DNA of 64,000 nt from Modicisalibacter ilicicola DSM 19980. GTDB taxonomy: Bacteria; Pseudomonadota; Gammaproteobacteria; Pseudomonadales; Halomonadaceae. Below are positions 49,161 to 59,479 of the stretch, piece after piece. The stretch lies in assembly GCF_900128925.1 (NCBI RefSeq), contig NZ_FQUJ01000016.1:17921-81920 (forward strand), in the 5' to 3' direction. The position numbers were made by a program, and so were the translations under genes. The number at the start of each line of letters is the position of its first letter. Within the stretch, counting starts at the first letter, position 1. The notes beneath the pieces are model-generated. The model worked only from the letters and a program-made list of their open reading frames with translations, made no database searches and was not told the origin of the DNA.

Positions 49161-51875
49161 ATGCCGTTGAAGTATCGACTCCTGACCCTCGTGCTGGGCA
49201 TCCCGTTGCTACTATTGATGCTCTACATCGGCTATCTGTTCCTGCAGGATCGACAGCAGCGTCGCGACATGCTGCAGGATCATCTGAATGACAGTGTCGA
49301 ACTCCTGGCCCCCTCCCTGGCGCGCGCGTTGAACGGTGATCGCGAACGCCTGGAGCCGCTGCTGCAGCGGCTGCTGGATCTGCGTGAGGTCAGCTCCATC
49401 GTGCTGCGCGGAGGCGATGGGCAGGTGCTGGTCAGGCTCGGCGAGACTCAGCCTCTCCAGGGACTGCCGAGAAACAATCGGACACGCTTCATCGAAGAAG
49501 GCGATCAGTGGCGTCTCTTCAAGCCGCTGCCGATGATCCCCCTGTCCTGGGCGCGCCGGGACGAGTCGAGCCAGCCTCATTGGCTGGAGATGACCATCCG
49601 CGATACCGACCTGACCCTCGCGACCTATCGACAGTTGGCACACCATGCCCTCGCCTGGTTGGTCATGGCCGTGTTGTTGCTCGCCGTGGCCTATGGCATC
49701 CAGCGGCGGATCCTGCCCAATCTCAGGGCCCAGCGCTCGGCCTTGCAGCGGCTCATCGATGGCGAGTACGGCTACCGGGTTCGCGAAACGGGCCCGCGAG
49801 AACTTGCCTCCCTCGCCCGGGCCGTCAATCGCCTGGGAGAGCATCTGCTGCAGTCCCGAGAGGCCCAGCGCCTGCAGCTCGAGCAGAGCACCGCGGAGTT
49901 GCAGGAATCGATGGAAACCATCGAGATCCAGAACATCGAGCTCGACATGGCGCGGCGCCGCGCCTTGCAGGCTAACCGCATCAAGTCGGAATTCCTCGCC
50001 AACATGAGCCATGAGATCCGCACCCCGCTGAACGGCATCATCGGCTTCTGTCGCTTGCTCGGCCGCGGCCGCCTCGACAACCGGGAGCGGGAATGGCTCG
50101 AGCACATCGAGACGGCATCGAACAACCTGCTGACGCTCATCAATGGCATCCTGGATTTCTCCAAGATCGAAGCAGGCAAGCTCGAACTGGAAGCCGTGGC
50201 CTTCGACATGGTCGCCCTGGTCGACGAGGTCCTGACGCTGCAAGCGCCGGCTTCCCAGGAAAAGGATCTGCAGCTTCTGGGGCTGGTGTTCGACGACGTT
50301 CCCGCCGAGCTCGTCGGCGATCCCTACCGTATCAAGCAGGTACTGATCAACCTGGTCAGCAATGCCATCAAGTTCACCGACCGCGGGGAGGTCATCGTCC
50401 GGGTGCTCGTCGAGGAGGTCGAGGGCAATGCCACCACCCTGCGCATCAGGGTCAGCGATACCGGGATCGGCCTTCCGGCAGACATCCAGGAGCATCTGTT
50501 CAAACCCTTCAGCCAGGGCTCGCTCAGTCGTGCCCGACGCTACGGGGGGTCGGGGCTGGGTCTGATGATCTGCAAGCAACTGGTCGAACAGATGGGCGGC
50601 GAGATCACCGTTGCCAGCCAGCCCGAGGGAGGCAGCGAATTCAGCTTCACGCTGGCGCTGCATAGCCTGACCCCCGACACCGAACGCGCTCCGGAAGTCA
50701 GGCTTGCAGCGCCTCTGATCGCGCTGTGGGAGCCCCATGGGACGACACGTCAGGCCCTGGGCCATCAATTCAGGCGCTGGGGCGCGCGAGTCCGGATCAT
50801 CGAACGTCAAGAAGAGAAGACGACGGCCGAGACGCCGGACCTGCTCGTGGTGAGCCTGGCCCGGAACGATCTGCACCGTGATGCCCTGCACAGCTGGGGC
50901 CAGTGCCTGGCGGCACTGGATTGCCCGGTGCTGGTGCTGGCCAATACCGATCCCTATGAACTGGCCGACCTGACGCTCCCCCCCGGTAGCGAAATTCTGT
51001 GCAAGCCGGTCCCCCGGGCGCGACTGTGTGAAGCCGTCAAGCGCACCCTGGCGGGCAAGCTCGACACGACCACCGCGCCAAGCCCTGATCTTCCTGACAC
51101 CGGGGCTCGGAACGCCCGTGTCCTGATAGTGGACGACATCGCGTCCAACCGGCGTCTCGTCGAGGAGTTGCTACGTCAGGCGGGGGTCGAGCCACTGCTT
51201 GCCGAGAGTGGTGAAGAGGCCGTGGCCCTGGCCCACGACAGCAACGTCGATCTCGTCCTGATGGACATTCGCATGCCCGGCATGAACGGTGTCGACACCA
51301 TGCGCGCATTACGCCGCCTCGGTGGACGCTGGGCGAATTGTCCGTTCGTCGCCCTGACCGCGCATGCCGTGGAGGGTGAAACGCGCTGGCTACTCGAGGC
51401 CGGCATGCAGGAGGTGCTGACCAAGCCCCTCGATGAGCAGGCCCTGGCCCGCGTATTGACCACCCACCTGGGCATGCCAGCCCCCTTCTTCGACAAGCCT
51501 GCCCCGCCGATCGCGAGCGACGATGAACCAGGCGACCTTCCGGTGGTGGACATGCAACTGGGACGGACCATGGCCGGCGGGCGGGCAGATATTGCCGAGG
51601 ACACCCTGGAAATGCTGCTCGGCAGCCTGGACGACAGCGAGGCGGCGTTGCGGGAAAGCTTCGCCGCCGATGACGGGGAGGCGTTTCTCGATGCCGTGCA
51701 CCGGCTCAATGGCGCCTGTCGCTATTGCGGCGTTCCGGAACTGGCACTGCTCAGCGAGACGCTCGAGACCCGGGTGAGGGCCCAGGGGCACCAAGCTGCG
51801 CAAGAGATGCTCGAGGATGTCTTCCGCGCCATGCAGCGCCTGCGTGAGTGGCAGGCATCACGCAGCCAGGCGTGA
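49161..51875 (+). CDS. barA: BarA/GacS-type hybrid sensor kinase
   Basis: A 904-residue tripartite hybrid histidine kinase, probably the GacS/BarA partner of a GacA/UvrY regulator controlling CsrA-binding small RNAs. TM1 (LLTLVLGIPLLLLMLYIGYLFL) and TM2 (near 165-185, ALAWLVMAVLLLAVAYGI) enclose a periplasmic sensor; HAMP follows. Histidine kinase: FLANMSHEIRTPLNG with H near 284, N-box INLVSNAIKFTDRG and GSGLGLMICKQLV. A degenerate receiver comes next, then a true one (VLIVDDIASNRRLVEELL; phospho-Asp in LVLMDIRMPGMNG near 702; KPLD). The C-terminal HPt has AVHRLNGACRYCG with H near 847. The neighbouring divergent cysM-rlmD-relA is the gacS context of Pseudomonas. The start ATG lacks a clear ribosome-binding site. 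Confidence 0.92.
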   Translation: MPLKYRLLTLVLGIPLLLLMLYIGYLFLQDRQQRRDMLQDHLNDSVELLAPSLARALNGDRERLEPLLQRLLDLREVSSIVLRGGDGQVLVRLGETQPLQGLPRNNRTRFIEEGDQWRLFKPLPMIPLSWARRDESSQPHWLEMTIRDTDLTLATYRQLAHHALAWLVMAVLLLAVAYGIQRRILPNLRAQRSALQRLIDGEYGYRVRETGPRELASLARAVNRLGEHLLQSREAQRLQLEQSTAELQESMETIEIQNIELDMARRRALQANRIKSEFLANMSHEIRTPLNGIIGFCRLLGRGRLDNREREWLEHIETASNNLLTLINGILDFSKIEAGKLELEAVAFDMVALVDEVLTLQAPASQEKDLQLLGLVFDDVPAELVGDPYRIKQVLINLVSNAIKFTDRGEVIVRVLVEEVEGNATTLRIRVSDTGIGLPADIQEHLFKPFSQGSLSRARRYGGSGLGLMICKQLVEQMGGEITVASQPEGGSEFSFTLALHSLTPDTERAPEVRLAAPLIALWEPHGTTRQALGHQFRRWGARVRIIERQEEKTTAETPDLLVVSLARNDLHRDALHSWGQCLAALDCPVLVLANTDPYELADLTLPPGSEILCKPVPRARLCEAVKRTLAGKLDTTTAPSPDLPDTGARNARVLIVDDIASNRRLVEELLRQAGVEPLLAESGEEAVALAHDSNVDLVLMDIRMPGMNGVDTMRALRRLGGRWANCPFVALTAHAVEGETRWLLEAGMQEVLTKPLDEQALARVLTTHLGMPAPFFDKPAPPIASDDEPGDLPVVDMQLGRTMAGGRADIAEDTLEMLLGSLDDSEAALRESFAADDGEAFLDAVHRLNGACRYCGVPELALLSETLETRVRAQGHQAAQEMLEDVFRAMQRLREWQASRSQA

Positions 51876-51877
51876 CA

Positions 51878-52672
51878 TCACTCGCAGCAACCCGCTTCAT
51901 GCCCGTGGTCGTGCTCCTCCAGGGAAGCCACGAAACCCGCCTCGTGACCGGCGATCACCAGGCGCTTCATTTCGGCGACCGCCTCCTTCAACCCCACGAA
52001 CAGCGCCCGGGCGATGATGGCGTGACCGATGTTGAGTTCGTTGAGTCCCGGGATCGCGGCGATCGCCTCGACGTTGTGATAGTGCAAGCCATGGCCGGCA
52101 TTGACGACCAGCCCCAGTTCGCCGGCCAGTTCCACGGCAGCGGCGAGGCGCGCATGTTCGATGCGCGCCGTCTCGCCGCTGGCCTCGGCATAGGCGCCGG
52201 TATGCAGCTCGACCACCGGTGCCCCGGCCTCGAAGGCCGCCCGGATCTGTTCGGGGTCGGGGTCGATGAACAACGACACCTCGCAACCGGCGGCTGCCAG
52301 GCGCTGGCATGCCTGGGCGATGCGCGAGGCTCCGCTCACCACGTCGAGGCCACCCTCGGTGGTCAACTCCTCGCGTCTCTCGGGCACCAGGCAGACGTGC
52401 GCCGGCCGCACCCGTTCCGCCAACGCGATCATCTCCTCGGTGACTGCCATCTCGAGATTCATCCGGGTTGCGAGCACCTCGGCCAGCAGCTGTACATCGC
52501 GGTCCTGGATATGCCGACGGTCCTCGCGCAGGTGTACGGTGATACCGTCCGCACCGGCTTCCTCGGCCAGCAGCGCTGCCTGGACCGGGTCCGGGTAGCG
52601 GGTGCCACGGGCCTGCCTCAGGGTCGCGACATGATCGATATTGACGCCAAGCAACAGGCGCGGTGGTTGCAT
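51878..52672 (-). CDS. pdxJ: Pyridoxine 5'-phosphate synthase
   Basis: Condenses 1-deoxyxylulose 5-phosphate with 3-amino-1-hydroxyacetone phosphate to pyridoxine phosphate. The 264 residues form a TIM barrel: [23 protein letters not shown] (residues 7-29), [19 protein letters not shown] near 42, [11 protein letters not shown] near 70, [17 protein letters not shown] near 210 and [16 protein letters not shown] near 230. The C-terminal tail ends [13 protein letters not shown], a histidine/cysteine cluster beyond the usual end. It is the last gene of the lepA-lepB-rnc-era-recO-pdxJ run and converges with barA (2 bp between stops). GGAGAATCCCC precedes the ATG. Confidence 0.95.
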   Translation of the reverse strand: MQPPRLLLGVNIDHVATLRQARGTRYPDPVQAALLAEEAGADGITVHLREDRRHIQDRDVQLLAEVLATRMNLEMAVTEEMIALAERVRPAHVCLVPERREELTTEGGLDVVSGASRIAQACQRLAAAGCEVSLFIDPDPEQIRAAFEAGAPVVELHTGAYAEASGETARIEHARLAAAVELAGELGLVVNAGHGLHYHNVEAIAAIPGLNELNIGHAIIARALFVGLKEAVAEMKRLVIAGHEAGFVASLEEHDHGHEAGCCE

Positions 52673-52688
52673 GGGGATTCTCCAGGTT

Positions 52689-53393
52689 TCAATTCGGCCG
52701 TCGCCGCGCGGCCAGTTGTGACATCAACTCTCGCGAACGCAAGGGCTTCGATCCCAGTAGCGGTGCGAGTGCGGCACGCGTCAACGATTTGGCCACACCG
52801 GCCAGGCCGGGCTGCGTCCAGCCATCCTGGGCCAGCAGGCGCAGGGTTCTCCCGTCGGCGCCCTGCTGCCCTTCACCGGCAGGGACGAAGCGACGACTCT
52901 CGGCACGATAGACGTAGCGACGCTGAGGGTCCAGTTCGCGCTCTTCTTCATCTCGGAACACCGGCTCGGCATCCAATGCTTCGAGGGTCGCGACCTCCAG
53001 CCGCCGCAGCGCCGGAGCACGTCGCTCGGGGGCCGGCAGTTCGCCGAGCAGGGCACCATAGAAAGCGAAGACCTCGCGCACCGGCAACAGCGGCGGTAAC
53101 GCACGAGTCAGCAACTCGTTGGCATAGAGGCCACAAAGCAACCCTTCTCCGGCCAGCAGGGCCGTCGCCCCGGCGGACTCCATCAGCCGCAGGCGCTTGA
53201 GCTCGCCCTCCCCGATCCAGGTGACATGCAGCGGCGTGAAGGGCTGCAGCCGCGAGCGCGCCTTGCTGCCGGCCCGCTGGACACCCTGGGCCACGCCGCG
53301 CACCCGCCCATGCTCGAGGGTGATCAACTCGACCAGCGCACTGGTCTCCCGATAAGGACGCTTGTGAAGAAGGAAAGCCGGCTGAGGCTGCAT
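52689..53393 (-). CDS. recO: DNA repair protein RecO
   Basis: The RecFOR-pathway mediator that loads RecA on SSB-coated single-stranded DNA; 234 residues. The N-terminal OB fold starts [48 protein letters not shown] (residues 4-51), the typical RecO block with conserved RxYxE and GxxRG. The rest is helical; the zinc cysteines of some RecO proteins are absent, as in other gammaproteobacteria. It lies between era (61 bp upstream) and pdxJ (16 bp downstream). AGGAACTTGAG precedes the ATG. Confidence 0.9.
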   Translation of the reverse strand: MQPQPAFLLHKRPYRETSALVELITLEHGRVRGVAQGVQRAGSKARSRLQPFTPLHVTWIGEGELKRLRLMESAGATALLAGEGLLCGLYANELLTRALPPLLPVREVFAFYGALLGELPAPERRAPALRRLEVATLEALDAEPVFRDEEERELDPQRRYVYRAESRRFVPAGEGQQGADGRTLRLLAQDGWTQPGLAGVAKSLTRAALAPLLGSKPLRSRELMSQLAARRRPN

Positions 53394-53454
53394 CTCAAGT
53401 TCCTGACATTCGCCTGACCCTCGTCGAGCGATGGCCAGGCCAGGGTTGGCAAGG

Positions 53455-54354
53455 TCAGTCCAGGTCGTAGCCCAGGCTCTTCAGCGCCCTGTCATCGTCC
53501 GACCAACCACGCTTGACCTTGACCCATAGGTTGAGCATGACCTTGGCGCCGAGCGCCTTCTCCATCTCCAGGCGTGCCTCGCGACCGATCTTCTTGATGC
53601 GCTCGCCGTTCTCGCCGATCAGGATCTTCTTCTGCCCCGCGCGCTCGACCAGCATCAGGGCACTGATGTGCACGACACGGCCCTCGTCGCGGAATTCCTC
53701 GATCTCTACCGTCATCTGGTAGGGCAACTCGTCTCCCAGCTGACGCATGACCTTCTCTCGGACCAGCTCGGCCGCCAGAAAGCGCTGGCTGCGATCGGTG
53801 ATCTGCTCCTCGGGGAAGTGGTGGACGCCTTCGGGCAGGTACTTGGCGACCTCCGCCTCGAGCTCGGGCACATTGGTGCCATGCTTGGCTGAAATGGGCA
53901 GGATGGCGGCAAATTCCCGCTTGGCTTGCAGCTGCTCGAGCCAGGGCAGCAGCTCGGCCTTGTTCTCGAGCCAGTCGACCTTGTTGAGCACCAGGATCAC
54001 CGGCGCCTTGACGTGGGTAAGCTTGTCGAGCACCACGTCGTCCTCCCGGGTCCAGCGGGTGCGGTCGGCGATAAAGACCACGCAATCCACGTCGCGCAGC
54101 GCCTGGGTGGCCGCCTGATTCATGAAGCGATTGATCGCCTTGTTGCGGTCCCGGGTCTGGATGTGCATGCCGGGTGTGTCGACGTAGATGAACTGTGCCT
54201 CGCCCTCGGTCTTGATGCCCATCACCTGATGGCGCGTGGTCTGCGGGCGTCGCGAGGTGATCGATATCTTCTGCCCCAGGATCCGGTTCATCAGGGTCGA
54301 CTTGCCGACGTTGGGGCGGCCGACGATGGCCACGAAACCACAGCGTTGCGTCAT
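53455..54354 (-). CDS. era: GTPase Era
   Basis: An essential GTPase of 299 residues binding 16S rRNA and 30S maturation intermediates. G1 GRPNVGKST is near 12, G2 QTTRHQVMG near 37, G3 DTPGMH near 59, G4 NKVD near 125 and G5 ISAKHG near 153. The C-terminal KH domain includes [36 protein letters not shown] near 225-260. Starting at 54354 gives the usual N-terminus ([19 protein letters not shown]); the frame is open 39 codons further upstream inside rnc. It overlaps rnc by 4 bp (ATGA), the standard rnc-era coupling. Confidence 0.95.
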   Translation of the reverse strand: MTQRCGFVAIVGRPNVGKSTLMNRILGQKISITSRRPQTTRHQVMGIKTEGEAQFIYVDTPGMHIQTRDRNKAINRFMNQAATQALRDVDCVVFIADRTRWTREDDVVLDKLTHVKAPVILVLNKVDWLENKAELLPWLEQLQAKREFAAILPISAKHGTNVPELEAEVAKYLPEGVHHFPEEQITDRSQRFLAAELVREKVMRQLGDELPYQMTVEIEEFRDEGRVVHISALMLVERAGQKKILIGENGERIKKIGREARLEMEKALGAKVMLNLWVKVKRGWSDDDRALKSLGYDLD

Positions 54355-55040
54355 GGGCGGCCTCCTCTGGGCTCGATCAGGGACAGTGCCTTTTCGGCGG
54401 CTTCCTGTTCGGCGTGGCGACGACTCGTGCCGATGCCGACAGTATGCTCGTCGAGCAGCTGCACGTGACACTCGACGGTAAACGTCTGAGCATGTGCCTC
54501 GCCTTCCACCGAGACCACCTCGTACCGCGGCAATGCCGACTGGCGAGACTGCAGAAACTCCTGCAGCCGCGTCTTGGGGTCCTTCTGGGTATCCTGGAGG
54601 TTGATCGATTCGAGCCGGCTGGCGTACCAGGAAAGCACCCGGGCCCTGGCCTCCTGCATGCCGCCATCCAGGTAGATGGCGCCGATCACCGCCTCGACCG
54701 CGTCGGCCAGGATCGAGTCACGCCGATACCCACCGCTCTTCATCTCTCCCGACCCCAGGCGCAACTGCTCGCCAAGGCAGAACTCCCGAGCCAGCTCGGC
54801 CAGGGTCTTGCCCTTGACCAGTCGCGCCCGCAGCCGTGACAACTGGCCCTCCCGGGCTTGCGGGAACCGCTGGAACAAGGCCTCGCCGATCACGAAATTG
54901 ACGATGGAATCGCCGAGAAATTCCAGGCGTTCGTTGTTGTCTCCACCGTAGCTGCGATGGGTCAGCGCCAGCGCCAGCAGGGCGGGATCGCGAAACGAAT
55001 AGCCGATGTGGCGGCTGAAGGCCGTGTGGGAGGTACTCAC
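54351..55040 (-). CDS. rnc: Ribonuclease III
   Basis: Double-strand-specific endoribonuclease for rRNA processing and mRNA decay; 229 residues. The catalytic signature [22 protein letters not shown] is near 36-57, the second acidic pair is in [15 protein letters not shown] near 113-127, and the dsRNA-binding domain occupies about 155-225 ([22 protein letters not shown] ... [13 protein letters not shown]). The start is GTG at 55040, with AGGAGCATC upstream. It lies 51 bp after lepB in the usual lepB-rnc-era order. Confidence 0.96.
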   Translation of the reverse strand: MSTSHTAFSRHIGYSFRDPALLALALTHRSYGGDNNERLEFLGDSIVNFVIGEALFQRFPQAREGQLSRLRARLVKGKTLAELAREFCLGEQLRLGSGEMKSGGYRRDSILADAVEAVIGAIYLDGGMQEARARVLSWYASRLESINLQDTQKDPKTRLQEFLQSRQSALPRYEVVSVEGEAHAQTFTVECHVQLLDEHTVGIGTSRRHAEQEAAEKALSLIEPRGGRP

Positions 55041-55091
55041 GATGCTCCTACTTCTGTCGTTGCCGGGTAAAAGGGGTGGGTCGCGATGGGC

Positions 55092-55895
55092 TCATTCGAT
55101 GCCACGCACCGAGGTGAAGCTGGGCAGTCCGCCATCCCAGTGCATCCACACGGCGAAGGCCTTGCCCACGATATTCTCCTCGGGGACGAAACCCCAGTAG
55201 CGACTGTCGTTGGAGTGATCGCGATTGTCACCCATCACGAAATAATGCCCCGCGGGTACCACTACCTCGCGCACCTGAGGCCCCGGGTCCCGAGGGTTGT
55301 TGTAAACCGCGTGAACCCGCTGGGCGAGTCGCTCCTGGAAGCGCTGTTCGCCCGGCGCCTCCGCCGGGCTGGCGTCGGTCAGTTGCTTCGGCACGGGCTC
55401 GCCGTTGACGTAGAGCTGCTTGCCTTCATAGCGAATCCGGTCGCCAGGCAGCCCGATGACACGCTTGATGAAATTGATGGTTGGCTCCTCCGGAAAACGG
55501 AAGACCATCACGTCGCCACGCTCCGGCTCTCCGAAATCGACGATCTCCGTGTGGGTCACCGGCAGGCGCAAGCCGTAGGTGTACTTGTTGACCAGGATGA
55601 AGTCGCCGATCTCCAGGGTGGGCCGCATCGACCCCGACGGAATCTGGAAGGGTTCCACCAGGAAGCTGCGCAACAGCAAAACGACCAGCAGCACCGGGAA
55701 GAACGAGCGGGAATAGTCGACCGGCCAGGGCTCCTTGCCGAGCTTGCGGCGGGTCTTGTCATCCAGCGTCGTGCCAGCTTCAGACTCCGCCCTGGCCAGC
55801 TTGTCGCGGCGCACACGTCGCCACCAGAGAATGTCCAGTAGCCATATCAATCCCGTGACGGCTACGGCCACCACTAACAGCAACGAAAAATCCAT
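55092..55895 (-). CDS. lepB: Signal peptidase I
   Basis: The membrane enzyme that removes Sec and Tat signal peptides; 267 residues. Two TM helices (LLLVVAVAVTGLIWLLDILWW, residues 5-25; FFPVLLVVLLLRSFLVEPF near 65-83) precede the catalytic domain. Box B QIPSGSMRPTLEIGDFILVNKYTYG holds the nucleophile serine near 89. Box D/E GDVMVFRFPEEPTINFIKRVIGLPGDRI holds the general-base lysine near 145, and GDNRDHSNDSRYWGFVPEENIVGKA is near 224. The order lepA-lepB-rnc-era is the classical one. Confidence 0.95.
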   Translation of the reverse strand: MDFSLLLVVAVAVTGLIWLLDILWWRRVRRDKLARAESEAGTTLDDKTRRKLGKEPWPVDYSRSFFPVLLVVLLLRSFLVEPFQIPSGSMRPTLEIGDFILVNKYTYGLRLPVTHTEIVDFGEPERGDVMVFRFPEEPTINFIKRVIGLPGDRIRYEGKQLYVNGEPVPKQLTDASPAEAPGEQRFQERLAQRVHAVYNNPRDPGPQVREVVVPAGHYFVMGDNRDHSNDSRYWGFVPEENIVGKAFAVWMHWDGGLPSFTSVRGIE

Positions 55896-55925
55896 GGGTC
55901 GTCTTGGTCCTGAGGGTTCTTTGAA

Positions 55926-57761
55926 TCAATCGTTAGTTTTCAGCACGGCCAGGAAAGCATCCTGTGGAATCTCCACCCGCCCGACCTGCTTCATGCGCTT
56001 CTTGCCCGCCTTCTGTTTCTCGAGCAGTTTCTTCTTGCGCGTCACGTCACCCCCGTAGCACTTGGCGGTGACGTTCTTGCGCAAGGCCTTGACCGTGGAG
56101 CGCGCCACGACCTGCCCACCGATCGCCGCCTGGATGGCCACATCGAACATCTGACGAGGAATCAGCTCCTTCATCTTCTCCACCAGCGCGCGACCGCGCC
56201 CGTGGGCGTGATCGCGGTGGATGATGGCTGCCAGGGCGTCGACCTTGTCGCCATTGATCAATACGTCCAGGCGTACCAGCTTGGCGGCCTCGAAACGCTC
56301 GAAACCGTAATCCAGGGAGGCATAGCCTCGGGAGATCGACTTGAGGCGGTCGAAGAAATCCATGACCACTTCACTCATCGGCAGTTCGTAGGTCAGCTGT
56401 ATCTGGCTACCCAGAAACTGCATGTCGAGTTGAGTGCCACGTCGCTGTTCGCACTCGGCGATGACGTTGCCGACGAACTCCTGAGGAACCAGGATGCTGG
56501 CACGCACGATGGGCTCGCGCATCTCGTCGACGTTGGCCATGTCCGGCAGCTTCGATGGATTGGCGACGTAGCGTATCTCGCCATCGTCCATCGCCAGTTC
56601 GTAGACCACCGTGGGCGCCGTGGTCAGAAGATCCAGGTCGTACTCGCGCTCGAGACGCTCCTGGATGATCTCCATGTGCAGCGTGCCGAGGAAACCGACG
56701 CGAAAGCCGAAGCCCAGGGCATCGGAATTCTCCGGTTCATATTCCAGGGAAGCGTCATTCAGCGCAAGCTTCTCGAGGGCATCGCGAAACGCCTCGTAGT
56801 CGTCGGCACTCACCGGGAACATGCCGGCATAGACTTGCGGCTTGACCTTCTGGAAGCCCGGCAAGCGTTCGACATCCGGTGTCTTGGCATGCGTGATGGT
56901 GTCGCCCACCGGAGCACCATGGATATCCTTGATACCGGCGACCACGAAGCCGACCTCACCGGCTCGCAGGATGCCGGTCGGGCGACGCTTGGGGGTGAAG
57001 ATACCCACTTCGGTGGCTTCCCAGTCCCGCTGGGTGGATTTCATGCGAATCTTGTCGCCCTTCTTCAGGGTGCCATCGAAGATCCGCACCAGCGACACGA
57101 CACCGAGGTAGTTGTCGAACCACGAATCGACGATCAATGCCTGCAACGGCGCTTCGGCGCTCCCCCTGGGGCCCGGGATGTCACGCACCAGACGCTCGAG
57201 CAAGGCTTCCATGCCCAGGCCGGTCTTGGCCGACACCTGGCAGGCATCGACGGCATCGAGCCCGATGATTTCCTCGATCTCCTGGGCAACGCGATCCGGA
57301 TCGGCCTGGGGCAGGTCGATCTTGTTGAGCACCGGCAGCACTTCGAGATTCTGGGCAATCGCGGTATAGCAGTTGGCGACGGACTGCGCCTCGACACCCT
57401 GGGCGGCATCGACGACCAGCAAGGCACCTTCACAGGCGTACAGCGAACGCGACACCTCGTAGGAGAAGTCGACATGCCCCGGGGTGTCGATGAAATTGAG
57501 CTGGTAGATTTCCCCACTCTCGGCACGGTAGTCCAGGGTCACCGATTGCGCCTTGATGGTGATGCCCCGCTCACGCTCGATATCCATCGAATCGAGCACC
57601 TGCTCCTTGAGCTCCCGCTCGGTCAGGCCACCACAGAGCTGGATGATACGATCTGCCAGGGTCGACTTGCCGTGATCGATGTGCGCGATGATCGAGAAGT
57701 TACGGATGTGCTTGATTCGATCGGAACTCGCCGTGTCTGCCATTGACTCTTTGTCCGCCAT
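55926..57761 (-). CDS. lepA: Elongation factor 4 (LepA)
   Basis: A ribosomal back-translocase or initiation-quality GTPase of 611 residues. G1 AHIDHGKST is near 26, switch region [14 protein letters not shown] near 63, DTPGHVDF near 92 and [10 protein letters not shown] near 146. It ends with the LepA-specific C-terminal domain, including [29 protein letters not shown] and [25 protein letters not shown] near 555-595. The start at 57761 and an ATG six codons later both have weak ribosome-binding sites. A TACAAT lies upstream at about 57816-57811 with only a poor -35. Confidence 0.96.
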   Translation of the reverse strand: MADKESMADTASSDRIKHIRNFSIIAHIDHGKSTLADRIIQLCGGLTERELKEQVLDSMDIERERGITIKAQSVTLDYRAESGEIYQLNFIDTPGHVDFSYEVSRSLYACEGALLVVDAAQGVEAQSVANCYTAIAQNLEVLPVLNKIDLPQADPDRVAQEIEEIIGLDAVDACQVSAKTGLGMEALLERLVRDIPGPRGSAEAPLQALIVDSWFDNYLGVVSLVRIFDGTLKKGDKIRMKSTQRDWEATEVGIFTPKRRPTGILRAGEVGFVVAGIKDIHGAPVGDTITHAKTPDVERLPGFQKVKPQVYAGMFPVSADDYEAFRDALEKLALNDASLEYEPENSDALGFGFRVGFLGTLHMEIIQERLEREYDLDLLTTAPTVVYELAMDDGEIRYVANPSKLPDMANVDEMREPIVRASILVPQEFVGNVIAECEQRRGTQLDMQFLGSQIQLTYELPMSEVVMDFFDRLKSISRGYASLDYGFERFEAAKLVRLDVLINGDKVDALAAIIHRDHAHGRGRALVEKMKELIPRQMFDVAIQAAIGGQVVARSTVKALRKNVTAKCYGGDVTRKKKLLEKQKAGKKRMKQVGRVEIPQDAFLAVLKTND

Positions 57762-57869
57762 GATGAAATGCGCCCTACCATGCCGGAGAGCGCCAAAAAT
57801 GTGTGGACATTGTACCGACTAGGCCCCGCCAAGGACAGAAGCGTCCGGGTCCACGTGGGGACAATACGA

Positions 57870-57894
57870 TAACGGGGCCACCGCGGCCCCGTTA
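57870..57894 (-). terminator. Strong hairpin after degP
   Basis: TAACGGGGCC and GGCCCCGTTA form a perfect 10-bp stem with a 5-base loop (57880-57884), 33 bp beyond the degP stop. It lacks a long T-run on the minus strand, but stability and position between degP and lepA make it the likely end of the rpoE-degP transcript. Confidence 0.65.
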
Positions 57895-57927
57895 CGCATG
57901 ACATCGGTCGCCTGAACCGGCCGACGA

Positions 57928-59358
57928 CTAATCCTCCTGATCGCCCAGGCGCAAGGCCACGAACAGCGAACGCCCGTCTCGGTAGAGGCGCAGGGGCACC
58001 GCGCGATTGCCCTCGATGCGGCTCACCACCTCGCTGAGACGCTTGCCGGAGTCGATGTCCTGCTGGTCGAGAGAGACGATGATGTCGCCGGGACGCACTC
58101 CAGCACTGGCCGCGACGCTACCCGGCGCCACCTGCTCGACCCGAACCCCGGAAGAGAGATTGAGCTCTTCGAGCTGCTCTTTCGCCAGGGGAGCGACCAT
58201 CACCCCGAGACGGGTACGGGAATCATCCTTGTCCTGAGCCGACGCCATGGGCATCTCGTCGCTCGGCCAGTCGCCCACCGTGACGGTCTTGGTGATGCGC
58301 TTGCCTTCGCGCATCAACTCCAGCGTGACCTCGCTGCCCGGGTCGACCCGGCCGATCAGGCGCGGCAGGGTGCTGGAGCGATCGACCTCGTCCCCATTGA
58401 CGGAAAGCACGATATCGCCGGCCTTCAGGCCTGCCTTGGCGGCCGGAGCGTCCGGCGCCACCTCGGCGATGAGCGCCCCTTGCGGCCCCTCGAGACCGAA
58501 GGATTCCGCGAGATCCTTGGACACGGGCTGGATCACCACGCCCAGCCAGCCACGGCTCACCCGGCCATCGGCCCGCAACTGATCGGCAATGTCCATGGCC
58601 ACGTTGATCGGAATGGCGAAGGACAATCCCATGAAGCCGCCGCTGCGGGTGAATATCTGGGAATTGATGCCGACCACCTCGCCATCCAGGTTGAACAGCG
58701 GCCCGCCGGAGTTGCCCGGGTTGATCGCGACATCGGTCTGGATGAATGGAACGTAGGCATCGCTGGGCAGCGTCCGGTTGATGGCGCTGACGATTCCCGC
58801 GGTCACCGAGTGGTCGAAACCGAAGGGGGAGCCGATGGCGGCCACCCATTCGCCCACCTCGAGCTGTTCGGAATCCCCCAGTTCGAGAGTCGGCAGATTC
58901 TCGCCCTCGATCTTGAGCAGAGCGACGTCGGTCTTGGCATCGGCGCCGATGAGTTCCGCGTCGAGCTCTCGACGATCGTTCAGGCGTACCACGATCTCAT
59001 CGGCACTCTCGACCACGTGAGCATTGGTCAGTACGTAACCGTCCTTGCTGATGATGAACCCGGAGCCCAGGGATTGCCGCTCCTGGCGCCGCCCCGGGCC
59101 GCCCTGACCATGCCCCGGCGGCATTTGATCCTCGAAGAAACGCCGGAAGAACTCGGGAATTTCTTCTCCGCCGAACTCACCGAAGGGCATGGCGCGCTGC
59201 TCCACTTCCCGGGTGCTGGAGATGTTGACGACGCCGGGTGCTGCCTGCTTGACCAACTCCGTGAAATCAGGCAGTTCCCGCGCCTGGGCAGCCTGCGCGG
59301 CGAACGCCATCATCATGAGCATCAGCCACAGGGAAAGGTATCGTGTGATACGTTGCAT
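57928..59358 (-). CDS. degP: Periplasmic serine protease, DegP/MucD type
   Basis: A 476-residue HtrA-family protease/chaperone for misfolded envelope proteins. The signal peptide reads MQRITRYLSLWLMLMMMAFA, then AQAAQA. The catalytic triad is His in TNAHVV (near 113), Asp in TDVALLKI (near 143) and Ser in GNSGGPLF (near 218). Two PDZ domains follow (about 265-365 and 380-470). A Q/G-rich loop DQMPPGHGQGGPGRRQ occurs in the LA-loop area, as in MucD. The start at 59358 follows AGGAGTACTCA; the upstream open frame runs into rseC. It is the fifth gene of the sigma-E cluster, the mucD position. Confidence 0.94.
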   Translation of the reverse strand: MQRITRYLSLWLMLMMMAFAAQAAQARELPDFTELVKQAAPGVVNISSTREVEQRAMPFGEFGGEEIPEFFRRFFEDQMPPGHGQGGPGRRQERQSLGSGFIISKDGYVLTNAHVVESADEIVVRLNDRRELDAELIGADAKTDVALLKIEGENLPTLELGDSEQLEVGEWVAAIGSPFGFDHSVTAGIVSAINRTLPSDAYVPFIQTDVAINPGNSGGPLFNLDGEVVGINSQIFTRSGGFMGLSFAIPINVAMDIADQLRADGRVSRGWLGVVIQPVSKDLAESFGLEGPQGALIAEVAPDAPAAKAGLKAGDIVLSVNGDEVDRSSTLPRLIGRVDPGSEVTLELMREGKRITKTVTVGDWPSDEMPMASAQDKDDSRTRLGVMVAPLAKEQLEELNLSSGVRVEQVAPGSVAASAGVRPGDIIVSLDQQDIDSGKRLSEVVSRIEGNRAVPLRLYRDGRSLFVALRLGDQED

Positions 59359-59479
59359 TGAGTACTCCTGGTTACCTGCTTCATGCAATACGGTGCTGTG
59401 ATGTCCCGATGAAGTCGCGGGCAGCCTCACCGGGCCTGCCCGCGCCCGGAAACATTGGATATCGGTGTAGATCGAGAGT

